The notes below the pieces were generated by a model. It did not search any database, was not told the origin of the DNA, and worked only from the letters and a program-made list of their open reading frames with translations. From Prinsepia uniflora (Eukaryota; Streptophyta; Magnoliopsida; Rosales; Rosaceae): a DNA stretch of 64,000 bases. The first letter of the stretch is position 1. Every line of letters starts with the position of its first letter. Shown piece by piece: positions 24,666-35,732 of this stretch. The position numbers were made by a program, and so were the translations under genes. The stretch is taken from positions 4,290,501-4,354,500 of the forward strand of contig CM064862.1 in NCBI GenBank assembly GCA_032719365.1, in the 5' to 3' direction.

Positions 24666-25300
24666 AAAAGTCACAAGGGAACCAGGTTGAAGTACCAGAC
24701 AAAGATGCTGAAGGACTCCTCAAAATGGGGTTTAAACTGGAACGGGAGTCCCCTTAAAAAGTCCCCTAGTCGTGCTCATTTTCTTGCATGGCATCCTCCG
24801 TAGCAATCCCCGAAGATACCGAATTCTACCCCAAAACCTGCCCAACCTCCACCGAAACCCCTTCAAACAAAACGGTCCCCACCGCTAGAACTCTATCAAC
24901 ATATTCGGTGGATGGTAGTCGAGTAGGGGCTCCCTCACTGAAGTTTCTTACCGAAGCCCCTGACTCTGCGCGGTGGATGTCCTTAGCGTACTCGCAGAAG
25001 CATTCGGCGCGCGTTGGTCAAAATGTTTTGGCCCAGTCAAACGACGCCGCTTATCTTGCCCCCTCTCCTTCGGTCGTGACCCAGTAGCAGCTAGAGCAGA
25101 GAACTGTTCACATCCTTCCCCACAGCATGACTGGAGTTCTACAGCCCCGTGGCACGACGTACTAGTGAGGCCAAAAATAGTCCCCCCCTAAATCCCATCC
25201 TTTGCTTGGATACTGAACACCTCTCTATCCACCGTCTTCCAACGGCCATATGGCAGGGCCTCTCCCTCCTCCAAAGGCGCCACCGTAAACTCAAGTTAAT
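24666..25300. other. Unassigned region after the dirigent pseudogene
   Basis: GC-richer than its surroundings. Open stretches on the plus strand (24591-24803, 24788-25087) have no recognisable domain. It contains a 16-base direct repeat, GTCCCCTTAAAAAGTC, at 24657-24672 and 24749-24764. It may be a fragment of another mobile element that replaced the normal end of the pseudogene, but I cannot identify it. Confidence 0.4.
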
Positions 25301-25792
25301 TACATTTAATTTATTTTAAATCACATTATTATATATATACACACACATTAAGTCTTATAGCAATAGTCATATTAATCACAGCCGACCTTATAAAGTACAT
25401 ATAATTTTATTTTTTTGTGATAAATTATTAAGAGTCTTAAGTAATTATTTGATTAGAGGAAAAAAAAAACTAAGTGGGCCACTGTCATCTTGTACATGAG
25501 AAACGTGTAACTAAATTATCATCAAAATAATAAAGATATACATATTTTTTTGGTCTTCTTAATGTTATCGTATAGTGAATCAGCTACGGACACCAGCACT
25601 ACGTCACAGTGACAATGCCACCGCACTTGTTTTCCATCACTATACAACATTACAACTCTTCTTTTCATATGCCATACTAATCGAACTCCGTCATACATCC
25701 TTACAGCATTTTTATAAAGCTATAGGCAAACAAAAGCAAACTTGAACAAAATATTCAAATCCTTTTAAGTCCAAAATCCAAATTCATTCCCA
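25301..25792 (+). promoter_or_regulatory. Upstream region and TATA box of the intact dirigent gene
   Basis: A/T-rich intergenic DNA with a short TA/CA repeat near 25330-25350. TATAAA at 25713-25718 lies 75 bases before the ATG, about the same spacing as in the neighbouring pseudogene. No other known element was recognised with confidence. Confidence 0.65.
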
Positions 25793-26344
25793 ATGGAAAC
25801 ACCCTCCAAAACCCTAATAATCTCCTTCACCATTCTCCTCTTCACAACCCTTGTCACTTCAAAATCATCACTCCATAAGCTCAAGAAGAAGCAAGAGATG
25901 CTCAGCCACCTCCATTTCTACTTCCACGACATAGTCACCGGTCCCAACCCAACTGCGGTGTGGGTTGCTCAAACTCCCAAGACAAAAAAATCCCCAACCC
26001 TATTCGGCTCCATAGCCATGTTCGACGATCCACTAACCCTCGGCCCCGAAAGGAGCTCGAAACTCGTTGGACGAGCACAAGGAATTTATGGTTCAGCATC
26101 ACAAAGTGAAGATGCTTTGTTAATGACCATGAACTTGGTTTTTGTGGATGGGAAGTTTAATGGGAGCAGTCTTAGTGTGCTGGGCCGAAACAAAGTGGTT
26201 GAAGCCGTGAGAGAGATGCCGGTGATCGGCGGAAGCGGGGTTTTCCGGTTTGCTCGTGGGTATGTTCAGGCAAGAACTGTTCAATTTAATGCAACGAGTG
26301 GAGATGCTCTTGTTGAGTATGATGTGTTTGTCTTCCATTATTGA
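25793..26344 (+). CDS. Dirigent protein
   Basis: 183 residues in one exon, the usual size for the family. Dirigent proteins act as trimeric, secreted beta-barrels without an oxidative centre and direct how phenoxy radicals couple. Some members act in lignan defence compounds, others in lignin patterning of the wall. The first ~23 residues form a signal peptide (hydrophobic I-I-S-F-T-I-L-L-F-T-T-L). F-Y-F-H-D-I is at 42-47, where the Asp is the conserved family acid. F-D-D-P-L-T-L-G-P is at 77-85, G-R-A-Q-G-I-Y near 93-99, V-L-G-R-N near 129-133 and G-V-F-R-F-A-R-G-Y near 149-157. Two N-glycosylation sites are at Asn123 and Asn166. The start is supported by the signal peptide and TATA box. It forms a tandem pair with the broken copy 1.1 kb upstream. 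Family assignment is firm; subfamily and substrate cannot be read from the sequence. Confidence 0.93.
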   Translation: METPSKTLIISFTILLFTTLVTSKSSLHKLKKKQEMLSHLHFYFHDIVTGPNPTAVWVAQTPKTKKSPTLFGSIAMFDDPLTLGPERSSKLVGRAQGIYGSASQSEDALLMTMNLVFVDGKFNGSSLSVLGRNKVVEAVREMPVIGGSGVFRFARGYVQARTVQFNATSGDALVEYDVFVFHY

Positions 26345-26703
26345 CTTCTTTTTTGCTTTGAATAACAGTATGTTGTTTGTTGTGTGTAAGGTCAAAGTGC
26401 GGTTGGTGGCCGAGTGGGGCTTCGCTGTTTGCCTTCTCGGTGTTAAAAGCAAAATAATTAATTTTCTCAAATTTGCTTCTTATATTTGTACACCCTTATA
26501 AAAAAAACTTTCTTGAATTTTTTTTAATCTGTCTGTTTTGAGAATTATTTTTTAATAGTCAATTTACCTCATAATATTATATTTACTCACATTTTATTTA
26601 ATATTATATTATAAATTATGACAAACTACATAAAACCTCTCAAACTTTAGGGGTCATCACAAATTCGTATCCAAAGTACAAAATTTCATCTAGGGATTCA
26701 TAT
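26345..26703. other. A/T-rich 3' flank of the dirigent gene
   Basis: Contains the 3' untranslated region and spacer up to the first S-type LTR. AATAAC at about 26361 and A-rich stretches near 26500 could serve polyadenylation, but no clear AATAAA is placed convincingly. Nothing else seen. Confidence 0.4.
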
Positions 26704-26871
26704 TGTCAGGACCCGCCCCAAATCTCCCGGGATTAACGTGGGACGTGCCTGATCCCGTCTGACACGAAATGCCAGACCAGGGAAATTCCCGCTTCTGCCC
26801 CCTCGGGGCTTCTAGGATGCGCCAGGATCCGGAGGAGGAATGTGATGTCTCGGTCTCTGCTACAGTCCGCA
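26704..26871 (-). repeat. S4 LTR, piece 1
   Basis: Starts TGTCAGGACC at 26704, which is the LTR 3' end in element sense. It breaks off after TACAGTCCGCA, where S3 begins, and resumes at 29671 with CCGTGATCAACC. Further pieces are 40255-40868 and 53887-54632. Confidence 0.8.
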
Positions 26872-29670
26872 TGACACGACCCATCCCAATCCCCCCGGGA
26901 TTAACGTGGGATGTGTCATGCTCCCGTCAGACAAGGGATAATACGTACCTCAGCCCATACGGGGCTCTCAGAGTGCGCCAGGATCAGTGAAGGAGTGCGA
27001 TGTCTCAGTCTCTACTACAACCCACATTCGTGATCAACCTAAAGGACATTAAAACCATTCAGAACTGTGAGTGCACGAAAATCAATAAATTCATAAAACG
27101 CATTTCATAAAGATAAATTATGCCATTCACTAAAAAGTATGCATGCATCGTGAAATCAGTAATCAAAACATTTACTCAATAACCATTAGAGCCTTAGCCC
27201 AAAAACCGTAAATTCAAAACCATGTGGGCCACTACCCAAATCCATAAACACAAATCCAACTGAAAAACCATTTCGTAGATCCAATAGTCCATATTTACCA
27301 CATAACCATCCTCGGCATCCCAGATGCCTAGAGTCTCAGACGCTCGACGTCCCAGACGTCATATCTCACGGTAATAAGCAAAGCGTGCTACCCGGGGTCT
27401 CTCCGGGTCAATATCTCTGACATCCCAGATGTCTGATGTCCTAGACGTCTAATCATAGCATTCCTGCTCCTGAATCACTATACGGTCATGTAGCTCCGTA
27501 TAATGACCTCCTGCAGGCAATACACCGTGACTTTCCCAGTGTCCCAGACACCTGGAGGAGACCATCACATATCCTCGTATCAAGATGGTATATGGAAAAC
27601 AGTTTTACAAAATCGTTTCAAAACCTCTCAATGGGTCCTGCCCGAAATTCCCATAAAACATCACAAATCCATTTAGGGTCCCCGACCCGAAATCACGTTT
27701 AAGAAACATAGGGTCCCAGACCCAAAATCACATTTATAAACTCAACTGGGCCTCATGCTCAATTTTTGTAAACCACTGGGCCCCCGGCCTGATCACATAA
27801 CTCAAAAGGGTCTCAGCCCGATTCTGTAAACCAACTGGGCCCCTAGCCCGATCACATAATTCAAATGGGTCTTATGCCCAAGTTCATCTTTCCAAAACCA
27901 AAACCATGCCATAGAACCATTATTAAACCCATAATCACATAGCGATGGCATAAACTCATAAACCTCAAAATAAGTGTAAATACGGGTTTACCTCGAAATA
28001 CGTGCAATCGTGTAATCCGCCAGTGCCACAATCATCATCATAGAATCACATATGTAAAACATATAAAATAGTTATGCATGCATCATAGTTTAGAAAACGA
28101 AGTCCACTCACAGACCGTCCTATGCTGCCACCTCGATACGCATGCCAAAAGCTCTCCAGGCCCCATCACTATCACCGAGACTTCCAAACCTATCCAAACC
28201 ACACTAGAGGGTTAATAACCTCTTCATTAACCTTCTATTAAAGCCCCGTAATTTTCTCAAATTTTTAACTATTTTTAAACTCGATCCTAAACCTTCGGGC
28301 ACCCCGAAACATATCGAAACGGTGTCCGATCGACACGAAACCAGCCCCAAAATGTTCGTTACGTCGAATAGATTAAAAGTCATGTTGAAAGTTTCCCCAA
28401 AAATTCCCTTGCGCGCCCCCACGAGAGGCCTGAACTCCCTGCGCGTGAAACCCACGCGTCGGGCACTGTTCATCGTCTTCCTCAGACAGACCCGGTTCAG
28501 ACCGGTTCGGTTGCCGAACCGGTGTTCCTGGTTTTCTCCATTTTCCCACCTATTTTCAATTCCATTTAATCCTATAGCTTCCTTCCACTGATTCTAGTCG
28601 ATTAATGACGTTAAAACCTGAACTTAGGGGTTGGCACTTACGTCCCCGATCGACTATCCAAGCTACCATTTTCCTCTGTCGTCTCTGGCCACTATAGGTC
28701 ACCTCAGACCCTGAAACTAGTCTCAATCGATTCTTGGAAACTCCCAGATGCTCACCTGAGCAGCCAATTCGATTAACAAAGACCAATCTGCAATTTGCCA
28801 TTTTTGAACTCAAAGTCGAATTTTACGGGAAATGGTTTACCGTCGCATTTGTGCACCTTCATGGCCACCATTAACCTCGTTATATCCTCCATAACCTCAA
28901 ACAAACCACCAAAACCGTCCATCATCAGCAGAACCCGACCCCCCATTTTCGAATTCAAATGAAACAGAGTATACGGCCTACCTGCCTGCTCCTACCACCG
29001 CACACGGCGGCCCTGCACGGTGGCACCAGTACCTTCCTCACCACTCACTCACATTTTTCCATTCACACTTTACTTGCATTAGCTGAGGATCAGAAGGTTT
29101 ATGGATGAGGTTTGGGTGCTCGGGTTTCATTGAAGAACAATGGGAAAATGATGAAGATCGATGATGATAATTAGATGATAGTTTGGTTAAAGAAATGAAC
29201 GGTGAGGATGTGTGATTAGATGAGATGAATGGTTAGGATGAGAGATGCGAGTTTAATTAATTAATTAATTAATGACCAATAGACATAGATCCACAAATTA
29301 GGGAAAGGTAACCAATGGGATGAGTGACACTTGTCACTCATCCAAAGGTCCCACACAAAATATCTGCCCAATTGGATTAAAATAATATTTAATTCGAATC
29401 TCGAGACGTAAATCCCTGATTTTGCTCCCGTAACCATAGCTTTTTCGTCCGACTTCCGATTGCGGCGTGTCGCCTGTCTATGGATTCGTATCGACCCGAT
29501 CTACGTAACGGTCCTTGGCCCTAGGCCATCGGACCTCCCGGGTCAAAAGTCAACATTTTACCCACTCCTAGGGGCAAAACGGTCATTTTACATCGTCCGG
29601 TCAATTTCGCTCAACTAATCACCGTTTAACCTCACTAATCCTTTATTAGTCCCTAATCTAATCCCGAAAT
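26872..29670 (-). repeat. S3: S-type LTR nested in S4
   Basis: TGACACGACC at 26872 is its element-sense 3' end. The other end breaks off at about 29670 after AATCCCGAAAT, without the final GGGTCGTTACA, so no target duplication can be read. It carries the 26-base palindrome at 29318-29343 and hairpin-type minisatellite units near 27660-27880. The TTAATTAA run near 29253-29272 is a simple repeat. No interior or primer site is attached, so it is a solo, slightly eroded LTR. Confidence 0.8.
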
Positions 29671-30017
29671 AATCCGTGATCAACCTGAAGGGCATTCAAA
29701 ACATCAAAGTTGTGAGTGGACAAATAAATAATTTATAAAAACATTTTCCGTAGAAAGACCATTATGCCCTTCACTAAAAAGCATGCATGCATTCGAAAAC
29801 CATTTCTCAAAACATTCATTTGGGCCTTAGCCCAAAATCCAAATCAAAGCATATGGGAACTCAGCCCAGACCAAATCAAGTGGGAACTCAGCCCAAATCC
29901 GACACACGTGGGTCTCAGCCCAAACCATCTCCGTGAAATCTCACACATATACATAGATAACCCATCCTAGACATTCTCTGATGTCTACTCAATAACCCGT
30001 CACGATATAACTATCAG
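29671..30017 (-). repeat. S4 LTR, piece 2
   Basis: Continuation of the LTR begun at 26704. Reversed leader blocks: GAAGGGCAT 29687-29695, GTGAGTGGAC 29712-29721, ATGCCCTTC 29764-29772. Ends with ATCAG, the left target duplication of element A. Confidence 0.82.
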
Positions 30018-30662
30018 TGTAACACCCCGGAAATTCGAGGATTATAATATTGTAATTTAATGTATGAATTGACGTTTTTACCCCCTGTGAATGGTATGAC
30101 CAAATTGTTGACTTTTTGATTAGAGGGTCAAATGGACTTTGACCAATGACCATGAAGTAGTTCGAGACGTCACGAGTCCATAGACGGGTGGCAAGTCCAA
30201 TTCGGACGATCAGGGAAAACGTTATGACTATCGGAAGTTCAGGGGCATTACCGTAATTTGGACGTTTAGGGCGAAAATGTTGACTTTTCGTTTGGCAACT
30301 AATTTTCACATGACTCAAGGACCGTTAGGTAGGTCTCGATGCCCTGAGTCCGTAGACAGGCGGCACGCCGAAATCGGACTTCGTACGAGGAAGTTATGGT
30401 CAGAAAACGTAAAATCGGGAGGTTTGCGTCTCGGTAATCGTGTCGAATATTTTATTCTGATATTATGATTGGAGGACACCTGGATGAGTGACAAGTGTCA
30501 CTCATCCATTGGCTAGATTGATCAAGCTCCACTAAGTGATTAAATAGGATTAAACCCACCTTTTGATCTCAGCCATTCATCTCAAAACTCCCAGGTTACA
30601 TCTCAACCCTTAATCTGTTTCTCAAGATTAAATCTAGACCGCCCATTTCCTTTCCCTCCATA

Positions 30663-30671
30663 CTATATATT
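30663..30671 (+). promoter_or_regulatory. Probable TATA box of the element A LTR
   Basis: CTATATATT after a pyrimidine-rich stretch, repeated at about 38080-38088 in the 3' LTR. If used, transcription starts near 30695 and everything downstream in the LTR, including the paired leader blocks, is in the RNA. The related LTR U has a similar site near 56057-56064. Confidence 0.55.
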
Positions 30672-31194
30672 TCTTCTACCTGATGCACACACACGATCCA
30701 TTTCGAACAAACACCCAGCTCATCACTCATTCTCTGTGTTTCGTGTGTGGCTGGACTGTGCTGGTGAGGGCTGAGAGACGGCGGTGAACGACGGCAGACG
30801 GCGGCGAGGTAGGCTGTTCCTAAACCCGAAACTGTTTGAAAAACTCAGAAATGGAAGCTTGATTTCCAACGTGTATCTTTGATTTCTATTAACACTGATC
30901 GATTCTAGGGACTAATAGGAACCTCCAAAGCTTGTTTTCGTGACCAGTGGTGACCTGAACAGAGAGTAAACGGCGACGGTAGAACCGGTTCTGTTCATCG
31001 AGGTAAGCCTTCGATTCAACCTTGGTTTTATGATTTTATTTAGTTAGAACCCTTTCTGGGATTGAGATGGTCACATAGGAACAAACCAGAACTAAAATGG
31101 TTGAGAATTGAAGGATTGGGGACCGGGTCATCTCGCGGGTCTGAACGACCCACTTTCAGAGAAACGGGTGACCCGTTGAGAGGACAGAGGTGAA

Positions 31195-31480
31195 GACATG
31201 GCACCCTGTCAGACCTGTCAGGTGACGTGGACCACTCTTCAGCCGACACGTGTCACATGTCAGTGCACAGTCAGCACTGACATGTCAATGACGTGGCCCA
31301 ATCAGGGACTGCCACGTGTCATTGACATGTCAGTGACGTGGACCAGTGCCGTGCTAACACGTGGCACATATCAGATCTGACACGTGGCCTGACAGATCAG
31401 TGAGGTGGACCAATCGTGTGTTGACACGTGGCACCTGTCAGAGTCTGACATGTCAGACCTGACAGCTGTCAGATGACGTC
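31195..31480 (+). promoter_or_regulatory. Array of ACGTG and TGACGT motifs in the element A LTR
   Basis: Nearly 300 bases made of recurring TGACATGTCAG, TGACGTGGACCA, CACGTGTC, ACACGTGGCAC and TGACGTCA. These are G-box/ABRE and TGA-type cores, known binding sites of plant bZIP and related factors. The same block is at about 38620-38905 in the 3' LTR and, diverged, at 56805-57105 in solo LTR U. Confidence 0.6.
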
Positions 31481-32847
31481 AGCAGGAACTGTTCCTGCGT
31501 TGACCAGAGCGTGTGGGCGCGTGTGAACATTGTTTTTGGTGGGACCATCACCATTCTTTAGGTTTCGACGATCCGGATCCAATGGCGGTGGTTTCGGGTC
31601 GATCGGAGATCATTAAGTTGGTCAAACTGAGGTTTATTGCCTCAGGAAGCGCGTTCGGGCGGCTTTTCCGGGCCGGTTTCAGTCTAGGGTTTCATGGTTA
31701 AATGTTAGGGGCTTATATTGATATTTACGTATACTTTGGACATGACAGGGATTGTACAATAGTACCAGGACGAGGGTATACGTTCGGTTTTCAGCAGGAT
31801 TGTACTGTGAGTGGGCCCGATTTCATTAAACCCTTGCATGCTTGCTTAAAAGTTTTCTGATTTACTTATATATTCACATGCTGGAATCATGAACGGTTTT
31901 GATGATCTTGAAATTATGGTATGGCACGTTTCACAGTATTTGGGTTTGAGACCCGTCTGATGAAACTTAAAGATCGGTTTGGATTTTATCTATGTATATA
32001 TATGTTTTGGCATGTGGATATCAATAAAATGTATTTGGTACTGCACTGTATAGATCCATTCTTATGATACTGTCTCCTCCGGATTGGTACCCCGGAGTAG
32101 TCATGGCGCATTGCCTACGAGGGGTCATTCTACGGAGGAACCGGACCGTAAAATGACTCAGGAGCAGGATTGCTTATTTGATGTCAGGGACGTCGAGCGT
32201 CTAGGACGCTAGGCATTTGAGATGCCATACCCGGACAGGGTTTGGGGATTGGATTCGGGATTGAGACCCCGAGTGGCACGCGTAGCCTTGAGACTGTGAC
32301 CTTATTGGACGTCAGGGACGTCAGACATCGGGGATGTCAGGATTGGAGTGTATAGTGCAGTGGCTAAAATTATGTTTATGGTTTTATTACATGCCTTATG
32401 ATTCATATTATATGATTTATGGTTTTAAATTCTGGTGCATGCATGTTTGGAAAACGGAGGGGTAAATTATATGTTTTACTTATTAAACGGTTTTATAAAC
32501 TTGAGTTTCGGCCCACTCACCCTTAATGTTTTGGTAACCCCTCCAGGCTGTGCTACTGAGGTAGAGGAGGATCATGAGGCTGAGGCATAGATCTACTTCT
32601 GCGTACCTGAACCCCTGTTGGGTGGTTTACCCGCAGGTTTATTTTAGAGTCGTGCTCGCAACTTGTAATTTTGGATTTCATCCCTTGTCTGACATCTGTT
32701 TATTTCGGATTTGATGTAAAACTTTAATTTGGTTATTTATGCATTTGAACGTTTGAGGTTAAAATTGGTATGTGATTTTGGGTGTCAGACGGGAGCAAGG
32801 CACGTCCCCATGTGGTCCCAGGGGGATCGGGGCGGGTCCTGTCAGCT

Positions 32848-32860
32848 TGGTATCAGAGCA
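32848..32860 (+). other. Primer binding site of element A
   Basis: TGGTATCAGAGCA three bases after the 5' LTR, complementary to the 3' end of initiator tRNA-Met. Confidence 0.92.
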
Positions 32861-32957
32861 CTAGGTTGTGGTCAGCATGCTAGACTAGCGATTAGTACTA
32901 GTTACTTTTCGAGTTTAAGGATAATGTTAACTGATCTATGCCTTTTGACAGTTGGTT

Positions 32958-34185
32958 ATGCCTCCAAGGAGGATTCCTCATACACGAACTGACGAGGATC
33001 TGGAAAGGGAAATGGAATGCGCAAGCATTGAGCGGGCTCAGCGTCTGGGAGCCACTCCTTTCAACGGGGGATCAAACCCCGAAGATGCTCATGATAAAGT
33101 GGGAAAGGATCTTCACACGGTGATGCACTGCCCCTCCGGGCGAACGGGTGACCTTGGCGGCCTTCTTACTGGAAGGAGGAGCCTACCAGTGGTGGCACGG
33201 CCTCGAAATGTCTGGATGGTCTGTCCATACCACTACTTGGGAGGTTTTCCGTCCCCGATTTCTGGACCAGTACTACCCGCGATCGTTTCGCACTGGGCAC
33301 GGGAGGCAGAGTTCCTGCGGCTGGAGCAGGGGGATATGTCCGTTGCGGAGTACGAGCAGACTTTTGGGAAACTATCCCGGTTCGCTGCATCATTCGTGAG
33401 CACGGAAGAGGACAAATGCCAAAGGTTTGAGCTTGGACTCCGAGGGGAGATCCGGGCAAGTGTGACTGCTGCTACTCATGCTTCTCTGAGAGATATGGTC
33501 GACGCTGCGGTGCGTGTCGAGGCCAGTCTGGCGGCACACCCAGACACGACAGCCTTCTGGCGAGGGGCGTCGTCGGACCGTCCACAATCTTGGACCGACG
33601 GGCCAGAAGAACACTAAGGGAGAAGGCTACAGGGGAGCACCCTCATCCTTTAAAGGTCGTGGCTGGTCAGAGTCGACGTGGGGGCTCTCAAGGCAGAGGA
33701 TCAGGATACAACTCTGGGCAGCGTTCATCTTGGAGCGGCGCTTCTGGTGGGCATTCGGACAGGCCGAGGTGAGTAAATTGTTTTGCTTGCGGAGAAGAGG
33801 GCCACTATGCCTGTGATTGTCCGCTGTTGTCCAAGAGCCAACGACGCTGGGGGCTCTAGTGTGGTGCAGAGCACGACTGCCCACACTAACGGAGGTCGAG
33901 GTCAGGGAGGTGACCGTGGTGCTGGGCGTGGCGCGCGCAGGGCGCAGACGGAATGGAGGGCCTAGGGCTCAGGTGTTTGCAATGACCCAGCAGCAGGCGA
34001 GGACCGCCCCAGGCGTGGTTATAGGTACACTACATATCGCAAACTTTCTTGTACGTGTATTGATGGATGCGGGGGCTACACATTCTTTTATTTCGAAGAG
34101 TTGTGCTGGTATACTTGATTGTGTGGTATCAGCCTTAGATTGTGAGATGGGTGTTGGCACCCCGATGGCATCGTGTACCTTGTGA
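32958..34185 (+). pseudogene. Broken gag and protease start of element A
   Basis: ATG at 32958 opens the usual chromovirus gag start (M-P-P-R-R, then A-Q-R-L-G-A). An extra base near 33133 shifts the frame. The gag core (A-Y-Q-W-W, F-L-D-Q-Y-Y-P-R-S-F-R) continues in the next frame, then returns to the first near 33290 for E-A-E-F-L-R-L-E-Q-G and F-E-L-G-L-R-G. Another shift precedes the stop at 33615. An in-frame TGA stands at 33770, just before an intact zinc knuckle (33779-33820, Cys-x2-Cys-x4-His-x4-Cys). The protease core D-A-G-A-T-H-S-F lies near 34070. A one-base loss near 34165 shifts the frame again. At least four frame changes and two stops make this non-functional. Confidence 0.88.
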
Positions 34186-35732
34186 ATCAGGTGATTCGGA
34201 GGTGCCCGGTGAGAATTGAGGAGGTGGATTTACCAGCGGACTTAATCATTCTGGATATCCACGACTTCGATGTAATCTTGGGGATGGATTGGCTATCGGA
34301 GCATGGGTCGCTCATCGATTGCTGTAGTAGGCAAGTGATTCTGCAAAGTCCGGGTTTGCCGGAGGTTATCTTTCAGGGGGAGAGTGACGGTTCGCCTCCT
34401 GAAGTGATTTCTTCACTTACTGCTACCAAAATTCTACGGAAGGGATGCCAGGGTTATCTGGCGCATGTCGTGTCGGCGCAGGTTGATACTCCGGGTATCG
34501 ACGAGATACCGGTGGTACGTGAGTTTCCGGATGTGTTCCTGGAAGACTTACCTGGATTACCGCCATCGCAGGAGATCGAGTTTACGATTGAACTACTCCC
34601 TGGTACCCGACCTATATCCCAGGCACCATACCGGATGGCGCCAGCCGAGTTACGAGAACTCAAAACTCAATTGCAGGAGTTGGTGGATTTGGGATACGTC
34701 CGACTGAGTACTTCACCGTGGGGAGCACCGGTGTTGTTCGTAAAGAAGAAGGAGGGGAGTCTCCGTTTGTGCATTGACTATCGACAACTCAACAAGGTGA
34801 CACTGAGGAACCAGTATCCTCTACCCAGGATCGATGACCTTTTTGACCAGTTGCGGGGAGCACAGTGCTTCTCGAAGATTGATTTGCGATCTGGGTATCA
34901 CCCATTGAGGATTTCGGAGGAGGATATTCCGAAAACTGCTTTTCGAACCCGTTACGGACACTACGAGTTCCTAGTGATGCCTTTCAGCTTGACGAATGCT
35001 CCGGCAGCATTCATGGATCTGATGAACCGGGTCTTCGGACCCTACTTGGATAAATTTGTGATTGTGTTCATCGATGATATCTTGGTGTACTCAAGGAGTG
35101 CCCGAGCACATGAGGAATATCTACGGTTGGTGTTGGAGAAGCTGAGACAAGAACAGTTGTACGCCAAGCTGAGCAAGTGTCAGTTTTGGCTGAGCAGTAT
35201 TGGTTTTCTGGGACACGTGATATCGACGGATAGGATTAGCGTGGATCCCCAGAAAACAGAAGCGGTGACCAACTGGGCTAGACCGACAACAGTAACGGAA
35301 GTGCGGAGTTTTGTCGGGTTAGCAGGTTACTACCGGAGATTCGTGGAGGGTTTCTCCCAAATTGCTGCACCGTTGACTCGATTGACTCGGAAGGGAGTGA
35401 AGTTCATTTGGGACGAGCAGTGTGATCGGAGTTTTCAAGAGTTGAAGGATCGATTGACCACTGCACCTGTCCTTGCATTGCCAGATGACAGTGGAGAGTT
35501 CGTAGTCTTTAGTGACGCATCGCTACAAGGTTTGGGTTGCGTGTTGATACAGACTGGCAAGGTTATCGCCTACGCATCCCGGCAGCTAAAGTCTCATGAG
35601 TTGAACTACCCTACCCATGATTTGGAGTTGGCAGCAGTGGTTCATGCTCTAAAAATCTGGAGACATTACCTATTCGGCGCAACATGCCTGATATACCCCG
35701 ACCACCAGAGCCTAAAGTACCTATTCACTTAG
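34173..35732 (+). pseudogene. Pol of element A: reverse transcriptase and RNase H, ends at a premature stop
   Basis: 519 residues, open from the end of protease (D-V-I-L-G-M-D-W-L at 33-41). The reverse transcriptase copies element RNA into DNA: S-P-W-G-A-P-V-L-F-V-K-K-K near 181-193, K-I-D-L-R-S-G-Y-H near 235-243 with catalytic Asp237, and the F-I-D-D-I-L catalytic box with Asp301 and Asp302. RNase H follows from about residue 430 with its first Asp in S-D-A-S-L. A TAG at 35730 stands where element B has a Gln codon, a likely C-to-T change. The same frame continues for 548 more codons after it, so the stop is the only break in this part. Confidence 0.9.

Larger units (their letters stand above)
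30018..32844 (+). repeat. 5' LTR of element A
   Basis: 2827 bases, TGTAACACCC to CCTGTCA. Palindrome at 30482-30507, TATA box at 30663, G-box/TGACGT array at 31195-31480. Leader blocks: GTGAGTGGGCC 31807-31817, GGAGGGGT 32456-32463, GGCCCACTCAC 32510-32520, ACCCCTCC 32537-32544. Small open frames in it are not genes. Confidence 0.95.

Noticed and set aside
29251..29275. TTAATTAATTAA run as a regulatory site
   Set aside because: Simple repeat within S3; nothing else supports a function.
33166..33459. Minus-strand frame opposite the element A gag
   Set aside because: It is the shadow of the gag reading frame on the other strand.
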